45,376 bases of DNA from Candidatus Moraniibacteriota bacterium (GCA_903893925.1 CAITOC010000022.1:1-45376), one strand, 5' to 3'; positions 8,174 through 16,110 are shown, counted from the stretch's first letter. Numbers and translations: made by a program. The notes: generated from the letters alone by a model not told the origin.

Positions 8174-9244
8174 ATGAAAAATAAACCTGAAACGATAAAA
8201 CCAAAACGGAAAACGGAACTGAAGCCGAAGAAACTGCTTCTCTCGAAGAAGGAGAAACAAGCCGTTTCGCCACATGCACACATGTTTCGGGAAGCGTTTC
8301 TGCCGGATCGGAGGGTTCGGAAGCCGCTTTTGGTCCGTGAGAAGCCGAAGCGTTCAGGAGGCGTCCTCTCCGGGGCTATTCTCCTCTGGGTCGCATTCCT
8401 TTCCGTGACGACCTATACTCTTTTCTTTTCAGACTTCCATAAGATACAAATCATCGAATTGTCCGGCACGAAAGATATTTCAGCGGAGGATATCCAATCA
8501 TTTGTCCGGGATCGGCTTGCTGAAAAAACGTTCCGGTTCTTTTCACAAGACAATTTTTTCCTCGCACCGACCGATTCGATTCGGAACGATATGCTTCGTG
8601 CTTTTCCGAAGCTTGCGACCGCGTCCATATCCCGGCAGTTCCCGGATACGATACACATTCAGGTGACCGAACGGGACCGGATACTTTTGTGGTGCTCCGG
8701 TGATCCGTGCTCTCTGGTCGGTGACGATGGCGTAGCGGAGGACGGTTCGTCCTCGATGACGCCGAGCAATGAGCCGTTCCTCCTGCGCATTATCGACGAC
8801 GGTTCCAGTCCGGTGACCATCGGTGAACCGCTCCTCGATCCGAAGTCGGCTTCGGCAATCATCCGTTTGGCACAAGCGCTCCCGGATCGTGCCGGTATCG
8901 CCGTCACGTCGCCGATGCATTCTCCGTCTCGCGTGTCCGACGAGGTACGGATCACGACCAAAGATGGGTGGGATATCCTTGCGAATCTCACTCTCGATCC
9001 CGACAAAACGATCGCTTCGCTTCTGCTTGTCCTTGATAAGGAAATCCCGCAAGATCGGCGCTCCGTGCTCCGGTATATAGACCTTCGTACCGAGAACAAG
9101 GCATTCTTTGCATACTCGGACTGGACGCCTCCGCCGGACCCCACGGCTACGAATCCGACGGCTACTCCGGCGACCCCTACCCCGATCCAGAGCGGGACTC
9201 CCACGAATACCAATGCAAAGAAGGTAGATAATGTAAAAAAATGA
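8174..9244 (+). CDS. ftsQ: FtsQ-type cell division protein (POTRA domain)
   Basis: A 356-residue single-pass membrane protein: a Lys/Arg-rich cytoplasmic tail (1-60), one transmembrane helix (about 63-85), then a POTRA domain beginning IQIIELSGTKDISAEDIQSF and a FtsQ/DivIB beta domain ending in YIDLRTENKAFFAY. FtsQ links early and late divisome proteins. The last 35 or so residues are a Thr/Pro-rich repeat (ATNPTATPATPTP) that is unusual for FtsQ and probably a flexible outer tail. It follows holB by 6 bp. The usual neighbours ftsA and ftsZ are not in the window. Confidence 0.82.
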   Translation: MKNKPETIKPKRKTELKPKKLLLSKKEKQAVSPHAHMFREAFLPDRRVRKPLLVREKPKRSGGVLSGAILLWVAFLSVTTYTLFFSDFHKIQIIELSGTKDISAEDIQSFVRDRLAEKTFRFFSQDNFFLAPTDSIRNDMLRAFPKLATASISRQFPDTIHIQVTERDRILLWCSGDPCSLVGDDGVAEDGSSSMTPSNEPFLLRIIDDGSSPVTIGEPLLDPKSASAIIRLAQALPDRAGIAVTSPMHSPSRVSDEVRITTKDGWDILANLTLDPDKTIASLLLVLDKEIPQDRRSVLRYIDLRTENKAFFAYSDWTPPPDPTATNPTATPATPTPIQSGTPTNTNAKKVDNVKK

Positions 9245-9256
9245 GTATCGTTTCTT

Positions 9257-9288
9257 CACAGGTTCACAGGTTCACAGGTTCACAGGTT
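9257..9288 (+). repeat. Tandem repeat, four 8-bp units
   Basis: CACAGGTT occurs four times head to tail without a mismatch, just after the ftsQ stop codon. Confidence 0.95.
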
Positions 9289-9313
9289 GGCGAACGAGGA
9301 AGGAGAAAAAATA

Positions 9314-9353
9314 GGGGGACGCGAAAATGACGGTCGTCATTTTCTCGTTCCCT
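9314..9353 (+). repeat. Long palindrome in spacer
   Basis: The core 9323-9344 is GAAAATGACG-GT-CGTCATTTTC, a perfect 10-bp inverted repeat. The pairing extends outward to AGGG/CCCT with few mismatches, about 19 bp in total. There is no T-run, so it is not a typical terminator. Confidence 0.75.
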
Positions 9354-9402
9354 AGGGCGCTGAGTGAGAACTGACGATATATACGTATGATATATGGCAG
9401 TA

Positions 9403-9506
9403 ATACCAAATCAAAATAATCTATTTCAGTTTGCTGGTTGGGAGTCCGTCCCGCGAATGCCGGGGCGAACCCCCTTATTCTGCCAGTAATCTATTTGATT
9501 CGGTAT
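9403..9506 (+). mobile_element. Possible miniature inverted-repeat element
   Basis: Ends ATACCAAATCAAAATA (9403-9418) and TATTTGATTCGGTAT (9492-9506) are inverted repeats with two differences. Just inside each end is a direct AATCTATTT (9418-9426 and 9488-9496). The interior is palindromic (GGGAGTCCGTCCC, GGGGCGAACCCC) and its right part resembles the repeat before holB. It has no coding capacity. The right end supplies a TATAAT that could act as a promoter for the Nudix gene. Confidence 0.45.
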
Positions 9507-9602
9507 AATATAAGTCCGAAAAGGATTTGGTACAATATTAAGTGAGACAAACGGATATGTGGAAAACTATTTCATCGAAAGAGTATATTCAGTCATCCTC
9601 GT

Positions 9603-10082
9603 ATGACGCTGGTCGAAGATGAGATCATTTTGCCAAGTGGCCAGAAGACGACCTACCTCAAACAGAAGGACAACGGGAGCTGTTGCGTGACCATCATCGC
9701 GAAACAAAATGACAAGATCCTTGTTCAACGCGAGTATTCGTACCCGTCGAATCAGAAAATATTCCAATTTCCAGGCGGAGGTGCACCGGCGCATGAAAAA
9801 CCCGAAGAGGGCGCCAACCGGGAATTGATGGAAGAGATGGGGTATCGGGCGAATACGCTCGATCTGCTGGGAATCTATCTTATGGATAACCGGCGGTCCA
9901 CGCAAAAGATGCATGTCTTTCTGGCAAGTGATTTGACGAGAGAATCACGGGAAAAGGATATCGAGGAAGAAATTGAGAGCTTCTGGTTTTCCGAAGATGA
10001 GATAGCAAAGATGATCAAGAACGGCGATATCATAAACGTCCATGCGCTTGCATCGTGGTGTTTGTATACGAACCGTCAATAA
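9603..10082 (+). CDS. Nudix hydrolase, ADP-ribose-pyrophosphatase-like; suspected 5' frameshift
   Basis: Hydrolyses a nucleoside diphosphate linked to another moiety, likely ADP-ribose or an NDP-sugar. The full Nudix box GX5EX7REUXEEXGU spans residues 59-81 (G59, E65, R73-E74, E77-E78, G80-Y81). The ATG at 9603 gives 159 residues starting MTLVEDEIILPSG, short at the N-terminus. Upstream, 9557-9580 encodes MWKTISSK in another frame, and the current frame just before 9603 reads SIFSHPRMTL. Joining them by a one-base shift near 9578-9582 gives a typical family N-terminus. It is either a real frameshift, an assembly error, or a truncated but functional start. Confidence 0.85.
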   Translation: MTLVEDEIILPSGQKTTYLKQKDNGSCCVTIIAKQNDKILVQREYSYPSNQKIFQFPGGGAPAHEKPEEGANRELMEEMGYRANTLDLLGIYLMDNRRSTQKMHVFLASDLTRESREKDIEEEIESFWFSEDEIAKMIKNGDIINVHALASWCLYTNRQ

Positions 10083-10395
10083 TCGCATCGCGGATAGAAA
10101 GTGACTTATTTTCCGGCGAATCATAAAATGGCTCAGATTTATGTTTCCGAGGACGGTCCTCGGAGACTTTTGACTTCAATCGGGGTATCCGTAAAGGATG
10201 TCCCGATTTTTTTATACACGTCCGGAAATGGCTTTACGAACGAAGTTCGCATCGTGTGAAAACCGAGAAAAACCGGTGACCTAATCATGCGGTCGTCAGG
10301 GTATATTCCTTTGTCTGGAAGGGAAGATTCAAAATAGCTGGCGTATTTCGGTGAAACGGGCATATACTGTGGATACGATATCGAATGACCGACCT
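10083..10395 (+). other. Intergenic region after Nudix gene
   Basis: It holds a CCGAGGAC-G-GTCCTCGG palindrome (10148-10164) and a terminator (10178-10213). The remaining 180 bp have no convincing gene. TATACT at 10363-10368 is a possible -10 box without a good -35 for the HD-domain gene. Confidence 0.6.
10178..10213 (+). terminator. Intrinsic terminator after Nudix gene
   Basis: AATCGGG pairs with CCCGATT, an inner ATCC pairs with GGAT around loop GTAAA, and a T7 run follows. Confidence 0.85.
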
Positions 10396-10983
10396 ATGAT
10401 CTATACGAAAAACATCCAGAAGGCGATCAAGTTCGCGGCGAAGACCCATAACCACTATCAGCAACAGACGCGCAAGGGCAAGGAAATCCCGTATATCACG
10501 CATCCGTTGACGGTTGGCGTCATCTTGTCGCTTACGGATGCGTCGGAGGATGTCGTCGTGGCGGGGATACTGCACGATACCATCGAGGATAGCGCCGACC
10601 ACAAGAAAGTGACCGTGGAGATGATCGCGGAACGATTCGGAGAGACGGTCGCCACACTCGTACTTTCGGTGACGGAGACCGATCGGAGTCTGCCGTGGGA
10701 CGAGCGCAAACAAGAGGCACTCGACCATATCGCACACTTCTCACACGATTCGATTCTCGTGAAATCGGCGGACGTGCTCTCCAATGTCACCGAGCTCGTC
10801 GATGATCATGAACGGAATGGGGACGAGGTATTCTCGCGGTTCCATGTGCCCAAAGAGAAGACCGTCGCGTATCAACTGAAAGTAATCGTGGCGATTCTCG
10901 AGCGATGGAAGGAAAATCCGTTGGCCCGGGATCTTCGGTCCGCCGGGGAAGAGCTGAGGAGAATCGGGAAGAGCCAGGAATAA
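10396..10983 (+). CDS. HD-domain phosphohydrolase, RelA/SpoT-hydrolase-like
   Basis: A 195-residue stand-alone HD protein resembling the hydrolase half of SpoT/Mesh1 enzymes: His18 and His36 (ITHPL), ILHDTIED with the HD pair His60-Asp61, and KSADVLSNVTEL carrying a further Asp. The family includes metal-dependent (p)ppGpp hydrolases; the substrate here is not proven. No synthetase or ACT/TGS domain is present. I chose the ATG at 10396 (MIYTKNIQKAIKFAAKTH) over a GTG at 10351 because homology begins there. It is flanked by a terminator upstream and a repeat-filled spacer downstream, so it is probably monocistronic. Confidence 0.85.
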   Translation: MIYTKNIQKAIKFAAKTHNHYQQQTRKGKEIPYITHPLTVGVILSLTDASEDVVVAGILHDTIEDSADHKKVTVEMIAERFGETVATLVLSVTETDRSLPWDERKQEALDHIAHFSHDSILVKSADVLSNVTELVDDHERNGDEVFSRFHVPKEKTVAYQLKVIVAILERWKENPLARDLRSAGEELRRIGKSQE

Positions 10984-11280
10984 GGAATAATGAATCAAGA
11001 ATACGGAATAGGGAATGGGACAGATAACAAGGAATAGTCTGTAAAGTCCATAAAGTCAAAAGTCTGTAAAGTCACAAGTCATAAAGTCGGGAGAGACGTA
11101 CGATCTACAACTGACACCGAGAGAACGTTATTCGGCTCACGAGTTAACGGGTTTAGGAGAGATACGTCAAAAACTGAACGTAGACTCCGTGATTGCGTAG
11201 TCGAAATTTTACGGGGTTGAACGTCTGCACAGTCTGAATCAATTTAGATTATTAAATCGGGATCATTAAAAGACAACGCT
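10984..11280 (+). other. Repeat-filled intergenic spacer
   Basis: 11035-11090 is built from AAAGTC units. A 21-bp segment at 11053-11073 recurs with one change at 14407-14427. No gene and no clear promoter are seen; TTGAAC at 11217-11222 is a weak -35 candidate. Confidence 0.6.
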
Positions 11281-11859
11281 ATGCTGATCATATATGCGCA
11301 TTTCGACACGGCAGGGCACTGTGGGGAAGTTTTGAAAACGGTCGAGGAAGGGCTCTTGGCAAAAGGGAAATCATACGAGGTGCTTGATTTGTATGCGACT
11401 GGCTTTGATCCCATTTTACGACCCGAAGAAATGATCGATCGCGGACTGTCCAAGACCGATCCGAAAATTCGAGAGATTCAGGAGAAGATTATTGCCGAGC
11501 GTGAGTATGTTTTCATTTATCCTACATGGTGGAGCAATGTACCGGCGATACTCAAGGGATTCTATGACCGGGTTTTCTCATCCGGGTTCGCATTTCAATA
11601 CCAGAAGAACGGTTTTCCGGAGGGTCTCCTGAAAGGGAAACACGCTTTGGTAATCACTACTTCCGGCGGGCCGACGTTCTATCAGTATGCTGTCCGGCTT
11701 CGGCGGTCGATCTTGGTGACAACCTCGGATACGCTCGAGTTTTGTGGCGTGAAGACGAAAAATCTGCTTATCGGAGGCTGCGTGAAGCTCGATGAAACCA
11801 AGAAAAATGAAATCAAGACGAAAGTGACTCGCTCCCTGGCCGCATTCATCGGAGCGTGA
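11281..11859 (+). CDS. NAD(P)H:quinone reductase-like flavoprotein (flavodoxin fold)
   Basis: A 192-residue member of the KefF/MdaB/NQO-type flavodoxin-fold family, which moves two electrons from NAD(P)H to quinones or similar acceptors using FMN or FAD. Diagnostic stretches are MLIIYAHFD at the N-terminus, the active-site segment YPTWWSNVPAILKGFYDRVF (80-99), GFAFQY, and the flavin-binding TTSGGPTFYQY. The start codon sits right at the first beta strand. It ends 12 bp before the promoter of the riboswitch unit, with no terminator between, so read-through into the riboswitch is possible. Confidence 0.87.
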   Translation: MLIIYAHFDTAGHCGEVLKTVEEGLLAKGKSYEVLDLYATGFDPILRPEEMIDRGLSKTDPKIREIQEKIIAEREYVFIYPTWWSNVPAILKGFYDRVFSSGFAFQYQKNGFPEGLLKGKHALVITTSGGPTFYQYAVRLRRSILVTTSDTLEFCGVKTKNLLIGGCVKLDETKKNEIKTKVTRSLAAFIGA

Positions 11860-11870
11860 CGGGAGAGCTG

Positions 11871-11899
11871 TTTACAGTGAATCCAAATTACGGTATACT
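11871..11899 (+). promoter_or_regulatory. Promoter of the riboswitch transcript
   Basis: TTTACA (11871-11876), 17 bp, TATACT (11894-11899). The start point is predicted near 11906, a few bases before the aptamer. Confidence 0.8.
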
Positions 11900-11910
11900 G
11901 CGACTACAAT

Positions 11911-12010
11911 CGAAGATATCAAGAGGTGGCGAGAGTTCTGGCTCGAAGACCCACCGGCAACCTGCCTCTGTAAGGTGCCCCGTCCAGCCCCGTACGGGGG
12001 AAGATGCCGA
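11911..12010 (+). promoter_or_regulatory. SAM-clan (S-box type) riboswitch aptamer
   Basis: Conserved pieces occur in the S-box order: ATCAAGAG (from 11918), CCGGCAACC (ending 11962), GGTGCC (11974-11979) and GGGAAGAT (ending 12005). Helices can be drawn: P2 GGTGG (11925-11929) with CCACC (11951-11955) and CGAG with CTCG; P3 ACCT (11960-11963) with AGGT (11973-11976); P4 CCCC/GGGG at 11988-11999. The P2 loop CTGG (11938-11941) can pair with CCAG (11984-11987) as the pseudoknot. P1 is weak. The GGTGCCCC segment leans toward SAM-IV or SAM-I/IV. A terminator follows directly. Confidence 0.75.
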
Positions 12011-12013
12011 ATG

Positions 12014-12043
12014 ATCTCTCTCCCTCGCGGAGAGAGATTTTTT
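12014..12043 (+). terminator. Riboswitch expression platform: terminator that also hides the ribosome site
   Basis: ATCTCTCTCC (12014-12023) pairs perfectly with GGAGAGAGAT (12029-12038), followed by six T. The 3' arm contains the only Shine-Dalgarno-like sequence (GGAGAG) before the ATG at 12049, so the hairpin could block transcription and translation together. Confidence 0.8.
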
Positions 12044-12048
12044 CATTC

Positions 12049-12438
12049 ATGCGTATGACTGTCGCTTCGAAAGATGAACGCCAAAGAAATTTCGTACCGG
12101 AACGGTTGGATATACCGGGTCGTCCGGAACTCTCGCCGTTCCTCACGGTCGTGTCGTTCTCGCGATGTCGATCGGTCGGTGATGATACCATCTTGGAGCG
12201 AGCGACCTATGAACCAGATTTGAAGTCGTTTTCCAACAAAGGGGCGGTATTTCGTATGACCTATCGCAACACTCTTGGTGGGAGCGGTCGGCTGATCGTC
12301 AGGTACGATTTCCTGAATGAGGAATATCGAGCCGAGAAGTTTGTCGATGGCAGAAGCGTCGGCCGGATAGAAAACAGGCGATGGGCCGCATTCTTGCCGG
12401 TCTCGCGTCGCTTCGTATCGCGGATGGCGAACGGGTAG
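12049..12438 (+). CDS. Unknown protein under SAM-type riboswitch
   Basis: I do not recognise this 129-residue soluble, basic protein. It has no signal peptide, membrane helix or metal-binding cysteine pattern. The middle reads NKGAVFRMTYRNTLGGSGRLIVRYDF, which looks like a beta-rich fold. ATGs at 12049 and 12055 are both possible; the frame is also open upstream, but that part lies in the riboswitch and terminator. Its position directly after the aptamer suggests a link to methionine or SAM supply, or to methylation (inference only). A bidirectional terminator closes the unit. Confidence 0.6.
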   Translation: MRMTVASKDERQRNFVPERLDIPGRPELSPFLTVVSFSRCRSVGDDTILERATYEPDLKSFSNKGAVFRMTYRNTLGGSGRLIVRYDFLNEEYRAEKFVDGRSVGRIENRRWAAFLPVSRRFVSRMANG

Positions 12439-12480
12439 ACAGAAAAGAGAAGAGAGAGCAGGGAACAAATGGCAGGGAAC

Positions 12481-12510
12481 AAAAAACCGACTTTTGAGGG
12501 TCGGTTTTTT
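12481..12510. terminator. Bidirectional terminator
   Basis: AAAAAACCGAC pairs perfectly with GTCGGTTTTTT. It separates the riboswitch gene (plus) from the membrane glycosyltransferase gene (minus), and has T-runs on both strands. Confidence 0.9.
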
Positions 12511-12519
12511 CATTTCGAA

Positions 12520-14400
12520 TCATTCTATCCCCGGTGATGGCGGGACATAGTAGACGAAGATGGAATCACCGGCATGCCAGGCGAGCGGGTAGCCCCCGTC
12601 GACAATCCACCGATAGGTCAGTTTGCCGGTCGGGTTTGATTGGTACAGGCTTTCTTGCCAGAAGGTGGCCGAGATCGCATGCCAGCCGGATCGACGTCCC
12701 CAGTCGGCATACCATTCGATATACTTGTCGCCGAGATAGTATTTCGGATTGGCACCGCCGAAGTAGGCCGTGTGGATCTGATTGATCGGCGGGTACCGTT
12801 CGATATCGGCGAATTTCGTGCAGGTGGCGGGATCGGCCGTGCCGGCCTTGCAGGCATTGAATGCATCGACGAAGTCGCGGAGTCGCCTCATGTCCTGTCC
12901 CCAGTCGTAGTTGGAATCGGTGACATACCGGTAGCCGTTTTTTGGTCCGCCTGCCGCCTCATTGAAGTAGGAAAGGTAGGAAGGATAGGCGAGGACAGGG
13001 ATTGCGAAGATCCAGAAGGCGAGTACCGTAAGCGCGACGCGGGAAGCATGCTCGCCATGGAAGCCCTTGCGACGGATGAAATCGAAGACGGTCTTGGCGA
13101 TGAGGACTTCGAGAAGCGGGATGATGGGGAATAGGTGACGGAAACCGATATTGAGGTTCCCGGTGATGCTCACGAATGCGTACAAGACGACGAAACCGAA
13201 CATCGTGTACTGGGTGATGTGGCTTTGGATGGAGTGTGAGATGACGGTATGCCAGGTGCGTGCGGACTTCCCGGCGAAGACTTTGACTATCCGGACGACG
13301 GTATAGACGCCACCGAAGACGAGGAAGAAGAGGAAGGGGAGGGTCTCTTTGAGGGTGAAGACTATCGGGAAATACCACGGGCTGGCGTCCGGAGTGACCG
13401 TACCCAGGAAATAGTGGGTATTGCCACCCTCGAAGCGCGAGAAAACCTTGAAGAAACCGAGGAGATACTGGGCGAACGGTTTGGTCGCTCCAGAGCCGGA
13501 AAGCGACGTGACGGTGTCAATAGCAAAGTGTGCTGGCAGATTGTCTTGTTGGAAAAAATCTTTGGCAGTTTCGACCATCTTGATGCCCGGTTCGTTTACG
13601 GTATTGAAAAAGTAGAGGGTCCAGATGAGTGCGAAACAAACGACGAGGGCGCCAAGATATTTGAATGTGTAGGAGAAAAGTTGCTTGATGGCGAAGAGGA
13701 AATGTGAGTCATGGATCGTATCGGACTTGGGCCGAGTGAGCGCGTAGGCGAGAATGATAAGAGCGAAATACGGATAGAGGAGGATCGCGGAGAATTTGGC
13801 GAGCTCGGCTAAAGCGAAGAAAACGCCGAAGAGAAGGGTGTTCCCGAGAGTCGGTTTTCGGAGGAAACGGACGAAGAAGACGATAGCGAGGAAAATAAAT
13901 GCCGCGATGCCGAGGTCGGTCGTGACATAGTGACCGTGCGCGATGACATTGGGATCGGCGACGTAGAGAAGAAGCGCGAAGAGCCCTGCGACCGTGCCTG
14001 CGAATGCCTTGGTGAATCGGTAGATGCAGAAGCCGAATAAGACCGCGATGAGGATAATCGGGAATCGGGCCCAGAACATGACCCACTCGGCGTCGTTTTG
14101 GTGGATGAACATATCGCCGATGGACCATTGTTCATTGACGCCGGTTTGCCACTGTGCCGAATCGGTCGGGAAGGAAAGGCTCATGAACTGGAGTGGGATG
14201 CCGGCGAGATCCTTGATGAGCGGGGGATGTTCGGGATTGAGTCGCATATCGCCGAACCGGACAGAGGAATAGGAAGCCGGAACATGCGCCTTCTCATCTT
14301 CGGTCGTCGATTCCTGCCAGGCCAGAGAGAGCGAGAGGAGGAAAAAACCCGTGAGCATGAGCGTGACGGCAAGCCTGGCATGTTTTTTGAGGTGGTCCAT
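12520..14400 (-). CDS. PMT/ArnT-like membrane glycosyltransferase
   Basis: A 626-residue polytopic membrane protein of the GT-C class, expected to move a sugar from a polyprenyl-phosphate donor to a protein or glycan on the outer side of the membrane. After helix 1 comes the acidic catalytic-type pair Asp35-Glu36 (TTEDEKAH), then DMRLNPEHPPLIKDLAG, as in protein O-mannosyltransferases. About ten further helices follow, and a C-terminal outer domain with YPSYLSYFNEAAGG and DSNYDWGQDMRRL. It is 107 bp downstream of a second GT-C gene, probably in one transcript. Donor and acceptor are unknown. Confidence 0.85.
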   Translation of the reverse strand: MDHLKKHARLAVTLMLTGFFLLSLSLAWQESTTEDEKAHVPASYSSVRFGDMRLNPEHPPLIKDLAGIPLQFMSLSFPTDSAQWQTGVNEQWSIGDMFIHQNDAEWVMFWARFPIILIAVLFGFCIYRFTKAFAGTVAGLFALLLYVADPNVIAHGHYVTTDLGIAAFIFLAIVFFVRFLRKPTLGNTLLFGVFFALAELAKFSAILLYPYFALIILAYALTRPKSDTIHDSHFLFAIKQLFSYTFKYLGALVVCFALIWTLYFFNTVNEPGIKMVETAKDFFQQDNLPAHFAIDTVTSLSGSGATKPFAQYLLGFFKVFSRFEGGNTHYFLGTVTPDASPWYFPIVFTLKETLPFLFFLVFGGVYTVVRIVKVFAGKSARTWHTVISHSIQSHITQYTMFGFVVLYAFVSITGNLNIGFRHLFPIIPLLEVLIAKTVFDFIRRKGFHGEHASRVALTVLAFWIFAIPVLAYPSYLSYFNEAAGGPKNGYRYVTDSNYDWGQDMRRLRDFVDAFNACKAGTADPATCTKFADIERYPPINQIHTAYFGGANPKYYLGDKYIEWYADWGRRSGWHAISATFWQESLYQSNPTGKLTYRWIVDGGYPLAWHAGDSIFVYYVPPSPGIE

Positions 14401-14507
14401 AGATTTAAGTCAAAAGTCTATAAAGTCCTGCCAGCAATGCTTCGCATAGCGATGCAGGCGGGCGAAAGTCATATCTTATAAAGTCGGAAAGTTACAATTT
14501 TCCGGCC
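14401..14507. repeat. Spacer with AAGTC repeats and an imperfect palindrome
   Basis: 14407-14427 repeats a 21-bp segment from 11053-11073 with one mismatch, and more AAAGTC units follow at 14464-14485. Between them, 14430-14462 is an imperfect palindrome (CCTGCCAGCAATGC facing GATGCAGGCGGG). Confidence 0.6.
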
Positions 14508-16073
14508 TTACTCTACGATGATGGCCGTGAAGTCGGATCCGAAACCGGGATGGAGATCGATGTGTTCCGCATGCGATGCCGGCATAAATTTCTGTATGTT
14601 TGTGAGCATTTGTTGGTCATAGTTTTGCATGACGATGACGGAGGGTATCGTAATAACGGTGCTCTTATCGACGTATTCGATATTCTCGGTCCGTCCGTCT
14701 GTCAGGAACCGTATCGGCTGGACGGCGATGAAGGAATCGGGGACGACGTATTTTTTGGTCTCTTTTGGAAACGAGACGAGGTATTCGGCCATGTTCCGGT
14801 AGTTCTCGTTGAACGAGACGTGTTGTTCCGTCCGGTTCCGCCAGAAGACGAAATATTTGACGATATTCCAGGAAGCGGAAACCCAGAGTATGAGCGCGAG
14901 CGTGATGATAATCGCGACTTTGGTGCTTCCTTTCGAGAGCGAAGCCTTCCGGAAGAGGAAAAGAAGCGGGATAGTCGCATACAGAAGCGCGAACGGTTGC
15001 GTGCCGATAGAACGGAGCGCGTGCGGGAGGCCTTCGTTGGTCAGGAATTCGGCTGCGAGCATGGAAATGAATCCGGCAAAGAGGAATGCGTGGACGGCCA
15101 GTTCGGTGTCGGGACGTTTGGTGCGGAGGCGCTCCCGCAGAATTCGGAAGAGCATGCCGAGCGAGAAAAGAAATCCGCCGAGGAAGCAGGTACCGACGAT
15201 CGGATCGAGTACCGGATACGGAGGAAAGTTGTGTCGCCAGTTCTGGTCGCCGACGAAGTTGTACTTGATGAGAGAGAGGCCGATCGTCTTGGCGAGCGTA
15301 CCCCAGAGGTCTTTGTGATTGTTTGTGAAAACGGAGACATTGTCCGCCCGTGACAGGAATATGTCGGGTTGTACAGCAAACGTATAGAACATCGGGGCCG
15401 CGGTGATCGCTGCGCAGAGGACAAAAACGAGGGCGTGTTTCCAAAATCGTTTGAAAAAGGAATCGTACGAGAGCCACAGGAATGGAAAAAGAAAAATCAG
15501 GATGAATGGTGCGAGTCGGAAGGCGGTGTAGGTGTTGAGTCCCGTCCCGAAGAAGAGCCCGGACAAAATGAAGGGGAGGAAGCGTTCTTTCCTGAGGCCA
15601 CGAAAGAAGAAATAGAACGAAAATGAGAGGACGAACGGAACCATGATAGCGCGGAAGCCGATACGCGAGAAGTTGATGGCCCAGTACGAGGTCGCCACGA
15701 GGAAAGCGGCGATGAGGGCGGCGTACCGACTCCGGAAGAGTTCCCAGGCGAGGAGGCCGACACCAAGGATAGCAAGGGCGCCAAAAATCGTCGATGGGAG
15801 CTTAAGCGCGGTCATGTTGGAGCCGAAGGCCTTGATCGAGAATGCCTGGATATTGATAAAGAGTCCCTCACGACCCTGATTCTCCGGATAGAAGATCTTG
15901 TAGTTGCCGGTACGGTTCGCATCAAGTGCGTTGGTGCCATTCATCGCCTCGTCGGGATAGAGTCCGGATGGGAGGGCGTTGATATCGTAGAAGCGGATGG
16001 CGAACCCGGCGACGGTGATAAGGATGAGCAGTGACCAGAATACGGTGCGTGACCGAAGAACGTTCCCCTTCAT
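14508..16073 (-). CDS. GT-C (PMT_2/ArnT-like) membrane glycosyltransferase
   Basis: A 521-residue polytopic membrane protein. After the first helix (about 11-28) it carries SGLYPDEAMNG with the acidic pair Asp41-Glu42, then FYPENQGREGLFINIQAF, characteristic of ArnT/PMT_2-type enzymes that use lipid-linked sugars. Around ten hydrophobic segments precede a short outer C-terminal domain. An extended -10 sequence (TGCTATAAT on the minus strand, complement of 16102-16110) lies about 30 bp upstream. It probably heads a two-gene operon with the larger GT-C gene and could glycosylate surface proteins (inference). Confidence 0.82.
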   Translation of the reverse strand: MKGNVLRSRTVFWSLLILITVAGFAIRFYDINALPSGLYPDEAMNGTNALDANRTGNYKIFYPENQGREGLFINIQAFSIKAFGSNMTALKLPSTIFGALAILGVGLLAWELFRSRYAALIAAFLVATSYWAINFSRIGFRAIMVPFVLSFSFYFFFRGLRKERFLPFILSGLFFGTGLNTYTAFRLAPFILIFLFPFLWLSYDSFFKRFWKHALVFVLCAAITAAPMFYTFAVQPDIFLSRADNVSVFTNNHKDLWGTLAKTIGLSLIKYNFVGDQNWRHNFPPYPVLDPIVGTCFLGGFLFSLGMLFRILRERLRTKRPDTELAVHAFLFAGFISMLAAEFLTNEGLPHALRSIGTQPFALLYATIPLLFLFRKASLSKGSTKVAIIITLALILWVSASWNIVKYFVFWRNRTEQHVSFNENYRNMAEYLVSFPKETKKYVVPDSFIAVQPIRFLTDGRTENIEYVDKSTVITIPSVIVMQNYDQQMLTNIQKFMPASHAEHIDLHPGFGSDFTAIIVE

Positions 16074-16101
16074 ATTTTTTCTTTCTGTTTATTGTGATAA
16101 G

Positions 16102-16110
16102 ATTATAGCA
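16102..16110 (-). promoter_or_regulatory. Extended -10 promoter of GT-C operon
   Basis: On the minus strand the sequence reads TGCTATAAT, a full extended -10 motif. No good -35 box is seen at the usual distance. Confidence 0.5.

Larger units (their letters stand above)
9245..9602 (+). other. Repeat-rich intergenic region
   Basis: No confident gene lies here. In order it holds four tandem CACAGGTT units (9257-9288), a long palindrome (9314-9353), a miniature-element-like unit bounded by inverted repeats (9403-9506), and possible -10 boxes TATAAT (9504-9509) and TACAAT (9531-9536). The lost 5' end of the Nudix gene may begin at 9557. Confidence 0.7.

Noticed and set aside
9257-9288. Tandem 8-bp repeats as a CRISPR array
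   Set aside because: The units touch each other with no spacers and no cas genes are nearby; it is a simple tandem repeat.
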